64,000 bases of DNA from Pseudophaeomoniella oleicola (Eukaryota; Ascomycota; Eurotiomycetes; Phaeomoniellales; Phaeomoniellaceae): assembly GCA_003868215.1 (NCBI GenBank), contig QWDQ01000001.1, positions 1,116,001-1,180,000 of the forward strand, given 5' to 3'. A program made the position numbers and the translations under genes. Below the pieces are notes generated by a model. The model saw only the letters and a program-made list of their open reading frames with translations, searched no databases and was not told the DNA's origin. Below, in pieces: positions 22,056 to 34,102 of the stretch; the stretch's first letter is position 1; each line of letters begins with the position of its first letter.

Positions 22056-24119
22056 TCAGTCGAAACCTCCTGGAATGGTCACTTTAAGGCCTTCCTTATT
22101 ACTGGTTGCTGTCCGCTCTGAACTTCTGTCCGGAAGAGGAGGCGGCTGTTCATTCTCCTTTAGACCTGTTGAAGAATTCTCCTCAACCGCTTGTTCAAGT
22201 CCAGATTGCAGTTGCTCATTTGCTGTGACAGATGTATCGGTAGATTCTTGAGACGCTGCAGCAGGCTCATCCCGATCAGATTTCCCAGTTTCGGTGCTTC
22301 CGCTAGAGGCGTGGCTCGCATCTGCAGAGGCGAGAACTTCGTCTATATGTTTGGCCGATGTTGGAGGTGTATCTGTGGCCGAAACTCGCGAGTCTTGGCT
22401 CCGACGACCGACTATAGGAGAGGTCTTATCTCCTTTTCGTTCCATATAGGCTGGTATGACTCCAGCTGCCACACGTGCCCAGAACATCCTCTCTCGATGA
22501 CGTACCAATTCCTCCCAAACTTCTTTCTCCGCTTCCGGATCGCCTTCGCGAATACGTACGACCCCGTCTTTGATCATACGAACGAACCCCACAAGGTCGC
22601 AGGTGGCTCGGACCTTCTCAAGGCATAGCTGACATAATTGCCATCGATTAGCTCCTTCGGCATCACTGGTCCTCATTCGATGGGTTCTCTGGTTTTCATC
22701 ACCCTTCCGACTCTCTCCGCAGACTGAGCACGTTGTATATCGACCATATAGTTTCCTTGAGGCCTCTGGTATCGGTTCAACTATCAGAGATCCTTCACAT
22801 ACCGCAGTAAGTAGGCTCCGCCGGTTGAGCCATGAGACTCCCGGAGCCAGGTCCAGACGTAAGGTAGGTTCGATATCTTCCGTCAGTATGCGTTTATAGA
22901 ATTTTGTTTCCTTCAATGGTGTTGGAGGCTCTCTTGAGGCCGGTGGATTGTAATTGAATGCACCAGGTGTGATTGGCGATGAGGCGTTGTTCGTGTGGCC
23001 ATTGCCATTCGGTGTTGAAGTACCGCTGCTTTGGTTGATTCCCAATCCTGCTAGAGACATAACATTCAATCCCGAGTAGGTACCACTAGTAACTCGAGAA
23101 GGGGGTTGAGATTGTGCGATCGCAATTAATGCGCGATAGTCTTCATAGGAAGGCACATCGGTCCGGCAGACAGGTCTCACGAGATGTGAGTACGAAAGCG
23201 GGGGTGCCGGAGTCACCTCAATATCAGCTGGAGTTGCAGGTGATAAATGCATAGTTTCCATCAACCTGGCCATAGAATCATCTTTATGTACGCGGGGGGA
23301 GGACGGCGCAGTCGATGCTCGTACTGATTCTTGCTCCTCCCGGTCGGTACTCATCTGCTGCATAACAAGTTTAAGCTCCGTCAGCTGCTCCTGCTGCGAT
23401 GCTAGCAGCATCTCTGTATCTTTGATCTGGTCGCGAAGCTGTTGGTTCTTCTTTTGTATCACATCCTTCTCCTTGTTGGCCGCCGCGACCATTTTATTTG
23501 CCTCCTCGAACAATTGTGCCGTCAAGGTTTCCAGCTCTTGTTCGATCCCTCGTTTCTCCTGTTGCAAGACGCTCTTCTGTTTCCGTTCTTCAGCCAAATC
23601 TGCCGTCAGTTTTCCCTTTGCATCTTCAACGACATCTCTCGTCACTAAGGCACCGCTGGCCACCCTCTCTTCATGTTCCTGCGCTTCTGCTTCCAGCTGC
23701 CGTATCCTCGATTTCGATGCCTCAAGCTCGTGCCGAGTTTGCGCTAGTGTGTCATCCAAAGTAGTCTGGTGGTTGATCGCGTTGATAAGTTTGTCGCTCA
23801 GTGCGGCAACTTCAGCACTAAGGTCTGGATGTCGAGGAGATTGCGATCCTGTTCTGGACAGGTCTGAAGAACTTGCTGTCCTAGGATCGGGAATTGTGCT
23901 CAAGGAGGTCTCGGATACATCGTCATGGTGAGCGCCTAATATTCCGGGAGCTTGTTCGACTTCCGCCATGGTCGATAAGGCGTTTGCCGACTTCGTCTTC
24001 TGAAGCTTCCTCTGTAGAGGTTGTCTAAGTGATTCGGTTGTCAAGGCTCGGTTATGATTGAGAGAAGGTCTCAGCGTTGTCAGCTGAGGTCCATGACGAC
24101 TTAGATTGTAAGCCGACAA
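22056..24119 (-). CDS. sec2: Sec2/Rabin-type guanine nucleotide exchange factor
   Basis: One exon on the minus strand, 687 residues. Residues about 95-265 form a long coiled coil whose second half (IEQELETLTAQLFEEANKMV...) is the Sec2p GEF domain that opens Sec4/Rab8-type GTPases on secretory vesicles. The motif ELETLTAQLFEEAN is diagnostic. The middle is Ser/Pro-rich. A C-terminal half with a CSVCGE...CQLCLEK cysteine pair (about 470-500) resembles the conserved filamentous-fungal Sec2 module that follows the GEF region. Function: polarised exocytosis at the hyphal tip. The ATG at 24119 gives a 45-residue basic leader; a second Met (MAEVEQAPG, about residue 51) is a possible start. The long promoter (24120 onward) includes TACC/CCTAGG-rich sequence. 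Confidence 0.88.
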   Translation of the reverse strand: MSAYNLSRHGPQLTTLRPSLNHNRALTTESLRQPLQRKLQKTKSANALSTMAEVEQAPGILGAHHDDVSETSLSTIPDPRTASSSDLSRTGSQSPRHPDLSAEVAALSDKLINAINHQTTLDDTLAQTRHELEASKSRIRQLEAEAQEHEERVASGALVTRDVVEDAKGKLTADLAEERKQKSVLQQEKRGIEQELETLTAQLFEEANKMVAAANKEKDVIQKKNQQLRDQIKDTEMLLASQQEQLTELKLVMQQMSTDREEQESVRASTAPSSPRVHKDDSMARLMETMHLSPATPADIEVTPAPPLSYSHLVRPVCRTDVPSYEDYRALIAIAQSQPPSRVTSGTYSGLNVMSLAGLGINQSSGTSTPNGNGHTNNASSPITPGAFNYNPPASREPPTPLKETKFYKRILTEDIEPTLRLDLAPGVSWLNRRSLLTAVCEGSLIVEPIPEASRKLYGRYTTCSVCGESRKGDENQRTHRMRTSDAEGANRWQLCQLCLEKVRATCDLVGFVRMIKDGVVRIREGDPEAEKEVWEELVRHRERMFWARVAAGVIPAYMERKGDKTSPIVGRRSQDSRVSATDTPPTSAKHIDEVLASADASHASSGSTETGKSDRDEPAAASQESTDTSVTANEQLQSGLEQAVEENSSTGLKENEQPPPLPDRSSERTATSNKEGLKVTIPGGFD

Positions 24120-25778
24120 CCAAGTTCTATTCTCGACCCGTCAGTCAGAGTCGCTGTACCATAGTAAAGAATATTGTCATCACATGTATGAACTTACTCA
24201 GCCAGGTTGCTTGATTGTAGCAAGTCACGGGTACTTATGCGGAGGGATCCAGTGGCGCCACAAACGAGTCAGGTACAGGTGACTTCGCTTGTACGAGGGG
24301 ATGACCGTATGCACTGAATCGGTGAAGTTAGGAAGTTAATGATGATTTGACGATCAGAGAAAAGAAAGCAAGATCCCCGACAGCAAGAAAGTAGTGTTGA
24401 TGTGCTGTGGCAGGGTAGAGACGATGGTACCAAGAACCAACAGCAGCAATTCAGCTCGACTGGATCGAATTGGGATGGACTGGGCTGGGCTGGACTGGAC
24501 TGGACAAGCTGCAGGGGGAATTAAATACTGACGTCGGTCTGTTCTGTCCCGTTCTGTTTTACTCCGTAATTACTTCCCGTTCGGTAAATTGGGTTGACTT
24601 CTAACTTACCTACCGCCTAACCTAGCGAGCCTAGGTAATAGTAGCTGCCCAATACGGCTTTCCCGTGTATTCGATCAGTTGTGTACTGTAAGATATCGTA
24701 ATCTAATCCAACGTCTTTAATCCATCATGCTTTCCTGCTGCCTGAAGAATGCGGCTCTCAACTCTTAAACAATGCAATTGGAATTCTGCTGGAAATAGAA
24801 ACCAGAAGAATGACTTTGTTGTGAGGTTTCATTTCTATATGGTTTGATTCGTACTATACAAATATCAAATATATCACATCAGCGTTATTGCCTAAGGTGT
24901 GTGCGTACCCTAGGCAGTATGTACCGTGCCTGCGCCTACGGCACACGAAGATCCATCTCACTTTCCGAGCCAATTTGTGATCTGTGCATCCCGATGATGG
25001 CGCAGCAATTAATGACCAACGCGTCTGATTCCTGGATCAACAGTTGCGTGGGCAGACATTGAGAGGGATGCATGCATCAAACTTGACCTCAGTTACTTCT
25101 ATACCCGAAATACTAAACACATGAACCTACATGCTCCTTTCATGTCTAAAGAAGATGGGATACACCTTAACGACACCTTGATACTCCCCATCCTCGTTCC
25201 TTTTGAATACGATCGAATCAAGCCCAGAATCTCTCGTCTGGAGCCATCGTCGATCTACCCACTAAGGACTAAGTAGTAGACAAATAGACACGACGGTCGC
25301 AAAGTTCATAATCAGCTGTGAGATGTTCTCATACGATCATGTCCATTCCAGTCATCTTGAATGCTTCAGACAAAACCTGTACAAATTATCGCAGTGGAGA
25401 ACAGTATACTCAAAACATGTTTATTCGCAGAAGGGGAATCCTCTTTTGGACTTTTGGGGACGGACAAGGGTGAATGAAAGTCATCTATCTATACGGCCCA
25501 TGATCTTGTGCGCTGCAGATCCTCTCCTGTAGCGAAGATGCCAGCCCTGTGTCGTCAGTAAACAGTAGTCATTGCCTTTGCGAATATTCCTTTGCTGTCG
25601 ACAAACACCGGTCTGGAATGGCATAAATCCCTCCCTCACAGCGCACTGGAGGGGTAACATATCCGCCGTAATCCTGTAACAAGACAACGCTCCTGGTGGG
25701 TATGTTTCAAACACCCAATCCCCGATCTTGGCCTTGTTCGAAATCGTACAGTCTGGTAGTTGCAGGTTGCATTTGCTT
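24120..25778. other. 1.66 kb intergenic region
   Basis: Promoter/leader of SEC2 on the left and the 3' side of EB1 on the right. It includes a tggactgggctgggctgga tandem-like stretch at about 24475-24505 and a TACC/CCTAGG-rich stretch at 24600-24640. No gene supported. Confidence 0.5.
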
Positions 25779-26875
25779 CTAGAAGGTCTCAGCCTCCTCC
25801 CCTTGTAGCTCGCCCTCCTGACCCTCTGGGATCTCGAATCCTTCCTCTGTGCTGTAGAGGATGGCCTGGATATGCTTGAGAATGTGATCGTCGTCCTTCT
25901 CGATCTCGGGTTCCGCTTCAACAGCTTGTTGAATCAGGAGCTCAATATCACGGAGCTTGCTGAAGTAGAAGTCTCGTTCTTTCTCCAAACCAACGATCGC
26001 TTCTTGCAAAGTTGCATTCTCCTCCTTCAACCGTGCAACGGCCGCTCCGCTTGCTGCACCAACGGCACCACCAGCCGCGCTTCCAACCCGAGGCTTGACT
26101 GCTGCCGTGGTAGCTGGCTTACGAGCAGCACCTCCTGAAGCTACCCGCGGAGCTGCTGCACTGGGAGTTGAAGTCGGTGCATTTTTCCTGCGTGCTACTG
26201 CGTCGTACTCATGACCCGGGTAGCTTTGATCCCAGAACCGCTTGGTGAACTGCAGGAAGTCCAGGTTGTCTTGCATCTTGCATTTGATCAACGCCTCGAC
26301 CGGGACGGAACGATCAATGCCATGTCGCGAAAAGACGCCTGGTGTTCGTCAGTTTCGAACTTCCTTCGCGAGCTCGGGAAGTAGAGTCACGAACTTTGGA
26401 GTATTTTAAAGTTTTGAATGTAAGCGTACTCGGTGTTGACGTTGAATTTCACCCGTGACATTGGTACATCAACTGCTCATGGTCAGCACTCAATGCCCAT
26501 AAGGTTATCGGCGGCGGTGTTAGGTGAGGGTGTCTACTAACGGAATATCGAGTCGAATACTTGACAGTACGCAGCGCTAGTGTTCGATATCAGCATTTGG
26601 TGATAGATAACAAGCAATAACACCGGCAATGGAGGCCTTTTGGGCTGCTGTGGGTATGTGTTGCCGCATGGCGCACGATAGGTGGTCGAAGGTGCAGACT
26701 TACCCAGTACCACATTGCTCGACTTTGGTGATATTGAGCTGCAGCAGACTATTCAGCCATGCCAGCAATTCTTGCCTACCACACTTTGCGTTAGCAGCGC
26801 TACGTGAAAAAGATCTGCGCGAATCCCTTCAGCAATCCAGATGATCATAGGAGAAGCGCACCTTGATTCACCCAT
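25779..26875 (-). CDS. mal3: EB1/Bim1/Mal3 microtubule plus-end binding protein
   Basis: Five exons on the minus strand: 26862-26875, 26704-26775, 26542-26576, 26395-26472 and 25779-26338, giving 252 residues. The first exon is only 14 nt (MGES plus part of Arg). The calponin-homology domain (about 1-120) begins MGESRQELLAWLNSLLQL and runs through VEQCGTGAAYCQVFDSIF and KFNVNTEYAYIQNFKILQ to KRFWDQSYPG. A basic Ala/Thr-rich linker follows, then the EB1 coiled coil with KERDFYFSKLRDIELLIQQ (about 195-215), the signature that binds cargo proteins. The acidic tail ends EAETF, a variant of the EEY/F motif read by CAP-Gly proteins. Splice phases (2, 2, 1, 1) all agree. Function: tracks growing microtubule ends. 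The exon structure was assembled from the family sequence, so boundaries are good but unverified. Confidence 0.93.
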
Positions 26876-27378
26876 GGCGGGGTTGTGAGTTGCGCTGAAG
26901 CTACAGGAGAGGAATAACAATAGTAGTCGAGATGGGAAACCTCTAGCTCGTGAGATCCAAATCGCAAGAATATAGTCGTAAACACAAATGGTCGGGGTGA
27001 TCTCGCTCTCAAATGCCTAGTGTTCGAAGTAGAATTGCGAGGAACTTGATTGCAATGTTTACCTTTTTACCTTTTTACGAAGCGATCCGCAAATCATAGC
27101 GGGCAAATCGACCGAAGGGCAATTCAGGGTCCAGCACCAGCGCGACAGTGCAATCTAATATAATAATAATTACAACTGCTCTCCTTGAGGTACGCAGTAG
27201 ACACGAACCAGGGTAATATGAAAACAGCTCCCTATCTCTATGGACCTTATACGTATTTTTGCGGCGAAAAGGACAACGGACTCATTTTTATTTTACACGA
27301 GAACTAGATAGACTTCAGGAGATGTCACTGTCAAATCCCTCAAGCCTGCATGATACGGCCTACAGGGCCATCCCAACC
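26876..27378. other. Intergenic region (EB1 promoter, PMT2 3' side)
   Basis: EB1 promoter read on the minus strand, and the 3' end of the next minus-strand gene. A short AT-rich taataataat run is at about 27158-27170. Nothing else seen. Confidence 0.45.
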
Positions 27379-30278
27379 TTAGCGGGTTGCCTCATTCGCA
27401 TCGCTTGCCGGTCTGGGCCTACCATCATCAACACCCACTGGCCCTCCTGCCATAGAGACTTCTGCGTCTGCAGGTGAATTGCTCGCTTTCTCCTCTGGAA
27501 TCCCCTTCGTGTCCGGGTTCTGTCCCTCGACATCGGGGTGTTGAGGAGCGACACCTTCGGCGACTTCGTGTCCTGCGCCATCCACCAGCCTTGTCCTGGT
27601 CTCATACATTGTCTTGAACGAAACACTGCCTTCCGCGGCCAAAGATTTGACCAGCTCGTCATCAATGAGATTCCCATCCTGATCACGATATTCAACCCGC
27701 TCTTCCCGTCCAATGACCTTCTGCTCCGCGGCAGGTTGGGGGGTCACGTTACCATGAGCCTCTTTCAGTACTTGTTGTTCCGCATCTTGAGCCGGTTGAG
27801 AGTTTACACCGACGGGCTGAACCTTCTTAAGTTCCTCTGAATACGAGGAATACTGGGAGTACTAGACGATATTAGTGACGCTGCAAGGAAGTTTGTATGG
27901 ACAACTTACATTGTCGTAGAAAGTATTGCAGTCAAAGTCCCAGGTCTCAAACAACTTGACAGCCTTGCATTTGTCCTGGGTCCATGCATCTCCGTAGGCC
28001 AGAGGAGCAAACAATGTGAAAACAGCAATACTGAAAGCCAGATAGAGAACGATACCAGCACGTCCAATCTCTGGATGGTCGCGAAGGCCTAGGGAGCGGA
28101 TCCTGCTGAAGACAAAGTCATATATCTGGCAAAAAGCCATGATAGCAAAATACAAAGCCGGGAGATAGTGATGCAAGAACAGTTGACGAGCCATGAGATA
28201 GAATGGAAAGTAGTGGAACGCCCAGCCGAGGACTGTCATCCCTATTTCGTAATCGAAGCGCTTGAAGTTGGTGTTGTCGTAATCGCGGTATCCCCGTTGC
28301 CATCTCAGGACCGACAGACCTTTGAAAACAACATATACAGCAATGGCAGCGGTCGAGGCCCACCAAATTGCTGGGTTACCTAGCAGGTAGATCTGGCGAT
28401 GATCCTTGCCCCAGAAATTGATGCCACGGCGAAGAATAGGCCATGACGGGGGACGAGAATCCCAGGTATGGGACTCGACTAGGCCCGCATTCGTCGTCCA
28501 CATCACGCGTTGCAATTCCCAGAATTTGCCTAGGAATCCAGGGTTGCGGTAGTTGACCTTTTCGGCATCTTCACCAAGCATTGGATGGGTGTTTGATTCG
28601 ATGTACCAAATGCTATTCGGCAAAGTGCCACCTCTGGCACAAGTCACTTCTTGCTGTTCAAATCCCCAATCGGGTAGCTTGACCTTATGTGAGAATAGCA
28701 CACATCCTGTCATGATGTGAACCAATTTAAACTTGGTCTGAATGGTTCTAAGGCGTTCCTTTGCCACAGCTCCATCAGACATTGACTTGATTATCTCAAC
28801 GCGAAACAGGTCATTCGCATCACCCTCGAAGCCTTCGTAACCGTACGCGGAGACCTCGTTCTGCCAGTCCGCCTCCGAGACAGGAGCGCGAACGTCGTGT
28901 GAGTGTAGCCGTCGATGCGTAGGCATGTGATAAAGCTTAATGATGTCTCCATCCTTGATGTTTTCCGTTGGCAAAGTTGCCCAGGCTTGAGGGCCAGGAA
29001 TGGTAATGTTAACTGCGTCAACAGGTTGTGTTTGATTCTCGAGCAACCACAGGTTATTCTCGTCTTTGTGAGGGTAAAGAGTAATTTGTTGCTGTTGGCT
29101 CCCTCCTGGGTACATGCTAGCATGAGAATGTAGATAACCGCCCTGGGTGTTATGGTGTCGAATACTGACTGAGCTCCCAAATGCCACATCTGCAGAAACA
29201 TCTTGCATTGCCTTCGAATTCAGAGTTGCTTGGAATTCTGAGGACATGAACCCATCGCCATCTCCTGGATTGACGAGACATAGGAAGTGAATGGCGAACA
29301 TCCCAACGTAGAACGCGACAGGAATGATGATCAGGCAGAACACACGAGCAAAGAAATGCTTGAACCACAACCTCGGGGTGACGTTCTTATTATCTCCAAG
29401 AAGAACCCAAAGTTGGATGATGGTTAAGCTGCCTACCCAGGCGATCGTAAACAGGCCAACCCACTTGATGCTGACAGTAGCTCCCAGTCCCAGCCCTGTC
29501 GCCACAAGCCAGAACCACCAGGTGGGATCAAAGGCTCGGGATGGACCTTGCTCATGAACATTGGTAAAACAAGTGAAAGCCAACGCTGTGAAGGCAGTGC
29601 AGATGATAAGGGGAGAGTCTAGAAGAATGAATCGAGACTGTGTCACGAGTGAGTTTTCGAATATCACTAGCGCAGCCCCCATAGCTGCAGTCATTGTTCT
29701 GCAACCGTATGCTTTCAAGCTTAAGAACATGGTCGGAATCGTAAGAACGCCGAGTATTGCAGGTAGCAGTCGCATTGCAACATAAGGCACCTTCGGCTCA
29801 ATGTAATCTTTTCCGATTTCTTTGAAATCAAATTCTCCATCGAACCCAGCCAGCCATGCAACAAGGGCAATGAGCATCTTGGCCAAAGGGGGGTGTACGT
29901 CCATGAAGAATTTTCCCTTAATGTATTTCGAAGCAAATCCACCAAAGCTAGAGAGAGGTTCTGTCAGTATAGCACTATGATAGCAGGTTGCTGGACGTAC
30001 TGGACTTCGTCGAATACAACACTGGTCGGTTGATAGATCCGGAAGATACGGACAGCGGTCCCGAGAACCGTCAAGGCCAACAAAATTTGGTAGTCGGATC
30101 CAGGCAAGAGGAGAATGTCGTTGTCCTTGACGCCTTCTGATCCATAGTCGGTTCTCTTGGTGGGCTTTGAAGGTGTGCGCCGGACGTTAGCGGGGGGAGC
30201 ATCAGGAGACACTGGCCGAGGGGACCTGGACGAGCGCTTGGGACGCTTGCCATCCACATCGTGTATCGTTGACACCAT
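27379..30278 (-). CDS. pmt2: Dolichyl-phosphate-mannose protein O-mannosyltransferase, PMT2 subfamily
   Basis: Three exons on the minus strand, 30001-30278, 27910-29947 and 27379-27861, give 932 residues. The first luminal loop has the conserved Asp-Glu pair in VVFDEVHFGGFASKY, formed across intron 1, followed by FMDVHPPLAKML. The PMT fold continues with multiple membrane helices, a luminal MIR block (about 330-520, SMYPGGSQQQQITLYPHKD, NNLWLLEN) and C-terminal helices. The PMT2 subfamily forms a heterodimer with Pmt1-type enzymes in the ER and starts O-mannosylation of secreted Ser/Thr-rich proteins. The last exon adds a hydrophilic ~160-residue tail (REERVEYRDQDGNLIDDELV, FKTMYETRTRLVD) of the type seen on mould PmtA proteins. 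Start chosen at MVSTIHD; an upstream in-frame ATG at 30335 lies in leader sequence. Confidence 0.92.
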
Positions 30279-31049
30279 CTTGATTGGTTGTACCGGTAGC
30301 AAGCAACAGGCTCGAGGGACCCGAGGGGGTCGCAAGTCTCACAAGGTGGTCGAGCTCAAGTTGGTGTACACCACATGCGACAAAACCTCTGAAAGGTACT
30401 GGATTGAACGAATGTAAGAAGAGAAGTTAAGAAGCTTGGAAAGAGTTTTCGTGACAGATAGAAGTCATTTGAAAGGAAGAACTGCCAGCATGGCTGTATC
30501 CTGAAGGTTGGTTCTTGTGTTAAGGAAGGAGGAGCAATAGGAAAGAAGCCAGATCGTCAGGGCAATTCAGGGTCGGAGCTGACAAGCAAGGGCGCAGTTT
30601 ACATTGCCCAACTACGAACATTTACTCCTTATTTCGAGATAGTCACTTGAGTCTATTGGCTTCCCTTGATACACGTCTTGCAAGTGGTACTATTTTATCA
30701 TACAGTAGACTCTATACCTTACCCATGTCGCTGAGTGAGATAGGCCGTTTATCACCGATTTAATGTATTCTTCGCAAGCTTTTGGTGTTCCTTAAAAAAG
30801 ATTATGGACGCGTCCCCCCGGTTGTATGATCCTCGTCTTCCGCTTCTCAAGCGTCGTAGCTTTTCTCCACAAACTCTTTCCACCTTCTAAACCATCACCA
30901 AAGAGGGAAAGCCTCAAGATTTCTATCAAGACGAGACTGAGCTCATCCAAATTTGACTGACGTTATCTCCAGCATAGCACCATCCAAAGCGGTTTATATC
31001 GCACGAGATATCCATCTCTGTCGACGGCCGATCCATAAACCATCACGCG
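30279..31049. other. Divergent promoter region between PMT2 and SF3a subunit 1
   Basis: Shared upstream region of two divergently transcribed core genes. No gene supported; no strong motif seen. Confidence 0.5.
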
Positions 31050-32633
31050 ATGGCACAGAATGGTGTGTCAGGGACACCAGACCTTCCGGATGCTGTGAAC
31101 AAACCTCCCGAAGGCGTTGTTCTACCCCCAAAAGATATCAGAGCGATCGTTGAAAAGACTGCTGGCTACGTCGCGAGAAACGGTCCTGTCTTCGAAGATC
31201 GTATTCGCGAAAAGGAAAGGCACAATCCGAAGTTCTCCTTCCTCAATCCGAATGATGCATATGCCGCATTCTACCAATGGCGATTACACGAAGTGAAAGA
31301 GGGACGAGGAACCGCTGTATCAGCTGGTCGAGTGGGTGAGACCCCGGTCGACACCAAACCCAAAGGTCCTGAGCCGCCCTCGGATTTCATATTCTCGGCG
31401 CGAATGCCAAATATCAGCGCGCAAGATCTGGAGGTTGTCAAACTCACTGCTTTACACGTTGCGAGGAAAGGCAAATCATGGATGACGACACTGGCGCAAC
31501 GCGAAGCGAGAAATTACCAATTCGACTTTCTGCGACCGCAACATAGTCTATACCAGTATTTCACCAAACTCGTGGACCAATACACATTGCTCCTCCAGGC
31601 GGGACCAGAAGGCCAAAAGGCAGAGCAGAAGCGAATTTACGAACTCACACGAAACATTCAGGACAAATTCCATATTCTTGATAGGGCGAAGAAGCGATCG
31701 GAATGGGCCAAGTTTCAAGAAGCTCAGAAACAGCAGAAAGAGGAAGAGGAGGAAGCGGAAAGAATAGCTTACGCCCAGATTGATTGGCATGATTTCGTGG
31801 TTGTCGAGACGGTCGTGTTCACCGAAGCGGATGACCATGCTGATCTTCCCCCACCAACATCCCTAAATGACCTTCAATCAGCGTCTCTGGAACAAAAAGC
31901 CATGATGTCTCTCTCACGACCTGAAATGCGCATCGAAGAAGCAATGCCTACAAGTGACGAACCGTCTTACTATAATCCTTACACCCAACAGGCTCAGACA
32001 GAGCCTTACATTCCTCAACCTACTTACACACCGCAGCCAGCGCCGCAGGCAGACTATTCGCCGGCACCGGCGATAGTAAGTCCCGCTCCGCCACCGTCCG
32101 TATCACCACAACCACCACAGTCGTCAGCGAATGCAACGGCTTTGCCCCCTAGACCGTCATCGATTCCGCCTCCTGCCCAGCAACCTTCAGCTAACGCACC
32201 GATGCGAATACGTAATGACTATGTTCCACGCGCTGCTGCGCGCGCCGCCGGACCAAAGACCGCGCTCTGTCCAAATTGCAAACAGCAAATTCCACTCAAC
32301 GAACTTGAACAGCATATGCGCATTGAGCTTCTCGATCCTAGATGGAAGGAACAACGTGCAAAAGCGGATGCCCGATACGCAACCACCAATCTGTCTACTG
32401 CAGATGTCGCCAACAATCTGAAACGCTTAGCAAGCCAGCGAACCGACGTTTTTGATCCTAGTGTCGCCGCTCAGCAAGCTGCTGCGCAGACACTATTGAG
32501 TGAAGATGAAGAAACAAGGCGTAAGAGAGTAAAGGAAGATATAGAAGGCCCAGTAGCGGGAGGAAACCCCTCTGGTAAAGATCTGAGCGTCCAAGAACAA
32601 ATTAGTCGAATACATCAGAAGTTCAGGCAGTGA
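31050..32633 (+). CDS. sap114: Splicing factor 3a subunit 1 (SF3A1/Prp21/Sap114)
   Basis: Intronless, 527 residues. Two SURP (SWAP) modules: about 28-75 (IVEKTAGYVARNGPVFEDRI, then FSFLNPNDAYAAFYQWRL) and about 128-175 (VVKLTALHVARKGKSWMTTL, FDFLRPQHSLYQYFTKLV). Between and after them lies the Prp21-like helical region that contacts SF3a60 and SF3a66. A charged helix with KKRSEWAKFQEAQKQQKEEEEEA and IDWHDFVVVETVVF follows. After a Pro/Gln-rich linker comes CPNCKQQIP...LEQHMRIELLDPRWKEQR, a segment conserved in SF3A1. The ubiquitin-like domain found at the C-terminus of animal SF3A1 is absent, as usual in fungi. Role: U2 snRNP maturation and prespliceosome assembly in the nucleus. A Met-rich leader frame upstream is not used. 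Confidence 0.93.
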   Translation: MAQNGVSGTPDLPDAVNKPPEGVVLPPKDIRAIVEKTAGYVARNGPVFEDRIREKERHNPKFSFLNPNDAYAAFYQWRLHEVKEGRGTAVSAGRVGETPVDTKPKGPEPPSDFIFSARMPNISAQDLEVVKLTALHVARKGKSWMTTLAQREARNYQFDFLRPQHSLYQYFTKLVDQYTLLLQAGPEGQKAEQKRIYELTRNIQDKFHILDRAKKRSEWAKFQEAQKQQKEEEEEAERIAYAQIDWHDFVVVETVVFTEADDHADLPPPTSLNDLQSASLEQKAMMSLSRPEMRIEEAMPTSDEPSYYNPYTQQAQTEPYIPQPTYTPQPAPQADYSPAPAIVSPAPPPSVSPQPPQSSANATALPPRPSSIPPPAQQPSANAPMRIRNDYVPRAAARAAGPKTALCPNCKQQIPLNELEQHMRIELLDPRWKEQRAKADARYATTNLSTADVANNLKRLASQRTDVFDPSVAAQQAAAQTLLSEDEETRRKRVKEDIEGPVAGGNPSGKDLSVQEQISRIHQKFRQ

Positions 32634-33045
32634 AAGGAACGTCTGGCGTTTGGGATACGGTAGCTTATCTGAGCCTGGCTCGGGAAGCGGGAAACGGAAT
32701 CACAGAGGACGGGTAATGTGTTTATAGTCTAGCATGAGGCTCATATACCCTTGTAGGATATCCAGTGTCATTTCCGCGATGTTTACTCGCAACACCAGAC
32801 TAATTCCTCCACATTAACCTTCGTGATGTCATCCTAACCCCAGTCAGATCGCCTGTATGAACTCGGAGCAATTTTCTGGGAGCAGATCAGAATTTCCCAC
32901 CGCATCCCTACATCCATTATCGCTATATTGGGGTGAGGCACGAGAGTGCATGATTGTAGATGAAAGTCATGCCTTACGGCTGACATGATAATACCAATAG
33001 CTTCATATATCGTCGTGTCTTCCGAGCGAGGAAGATCGTCCATGG
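32634..33045. other. Convergent intergenic region
   Basis: 3' ends of SF3a subunit 1 (+) and PDCD5 (-) face each other. No gene supported. Confidence 0.5.
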
Positions 33046-33545
33046 CTACCGATTCAGCAAAGCTTCAAGGTCTTCGTCGTCGTCGTCATCCCATGCGCCC
33101 TTCCTCCTGCCACGGTATTCGAAACCTGCTCCACTGCTGCCACCTGCGCCGGTTCCAGCACTTCCGCTCTCGTTTGCAGAAATGGCTGAAAGCAATTCCT
33201 TCAACTGATCCTCCGTTACCTTTCCCCTCAGTTGCCCGGTTTGCGCCAACTGTATCAACCTGTTCTCAACGTCTGTAGCACGTGAGGCTTTTACTAGGCG
33301 AATTCGGTTCAGTCTGTCGAGGGCTTCTGGCTGGAGGATTTGGAGGAGTATTGACTGTCGCTGTTCATTCACCCGGTTTTGTTGCAGTTCCTCGTCATCG
33401 CCCCCAGCAGAGGCCCCTCCGGCGCCTTGACTCTGCTGGAGCTGTGCCAAACGAGCAGCTCTGATCTTTCACACAACAATCAGCTTCACAATCTCTTCCC
33501 AGATCCAACAAATGCACTCACCTGCGCGAGCTCTGCATCAGACAT
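33046..33545 (-). CDS. pdcd5: PDCD5/TFAR19-family DNA-binding protein
   Basis: Two exons on the minus strand, 33522-33545 and 33046-33465, give 147 residues. Exon 1 is 24 nt and encodes MSDAELAQ; the intron has gtgagt and an ...aaag acceptor, giving MSDAELAQIRAARLAQLQQ. The core RQSILLQILQPEALDRLNRIRLVKASRATDVENRLIQLAQTGQL is diagnostic for the PDCD5 three-helix fold (PF01984). The C-terminus is a Gly/Ser linker followed by a very acidic WDDDDDEDLEALL stretch, longer than in animals. Animal PDCD5 interacts with the TRiC chaperonin and Tip60; the yeast homologue is little studied. A longer start upstream (MPFAGELS...) is in frame but lacks family support. Confidence 0.93.
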
Positions 33546-34102
33546 CGGAAAAGCCTGGCGAATTTGCCTTGAGAACTCGGTAATTATTATTCTCTTGACT
33601 ATGCGTGCTACAAAAAGCCTGTGAATATAACGATACCATACGATCCGCTGTGACTTTTTGTAAAGCGCGGGGGAAGTAGCCCCGCGTACATAACCTTCCT
33701 CGCCCCGATGTCCAGCGACAATAATAATATGATTAATTCCATCCCATCTCCTAAGAATTGACAATTCACCTGCAAATGGCAACAGTCTCCCAGGTAATTA
33801 TTGCAGCTGACAGCTTATCAATAATGCGATGAAGTATTGAAACCTCGTTATATCTCCTCAGTAGAAATGAGCTGGCTATCTCGGAGCAAGAGCGGCCATA
33901 GATCGGATTGACATCCGAATGCAATATAATTACAGTAATGCAATATGATCTCCGATGCAGACAATTCAGATCGTCGTATATCCTCATCGCTTCATCTTCT
34001 CCCTTCTCGATTACTTCTTCAACACATCCAGACTCCCTTTCCCCCCTCTTTTCTCAATATTTGACTTCGAAATGAAGACGAAGCGAGGCAGATGCTGCTA
34101 TC
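33546..34102. other. Divergent intergenic region
   Basis: Upstream regions of PDCD5 (-) and the 34103 gene (+). AT-rich, with no supported gene. Confidence 0.45.

Noticed and set aside
23422-23931. Cys/Ser-rich plus-strand frame of 169 codons
   Set aside because: Antisense shadow of the SEC2 coiled coil.
25481-25921. Minus-strand Arg-rich frame partly overlapping EB1
   Set aside because: Shifted shadow of the last EB1 exon running into the 3' region.
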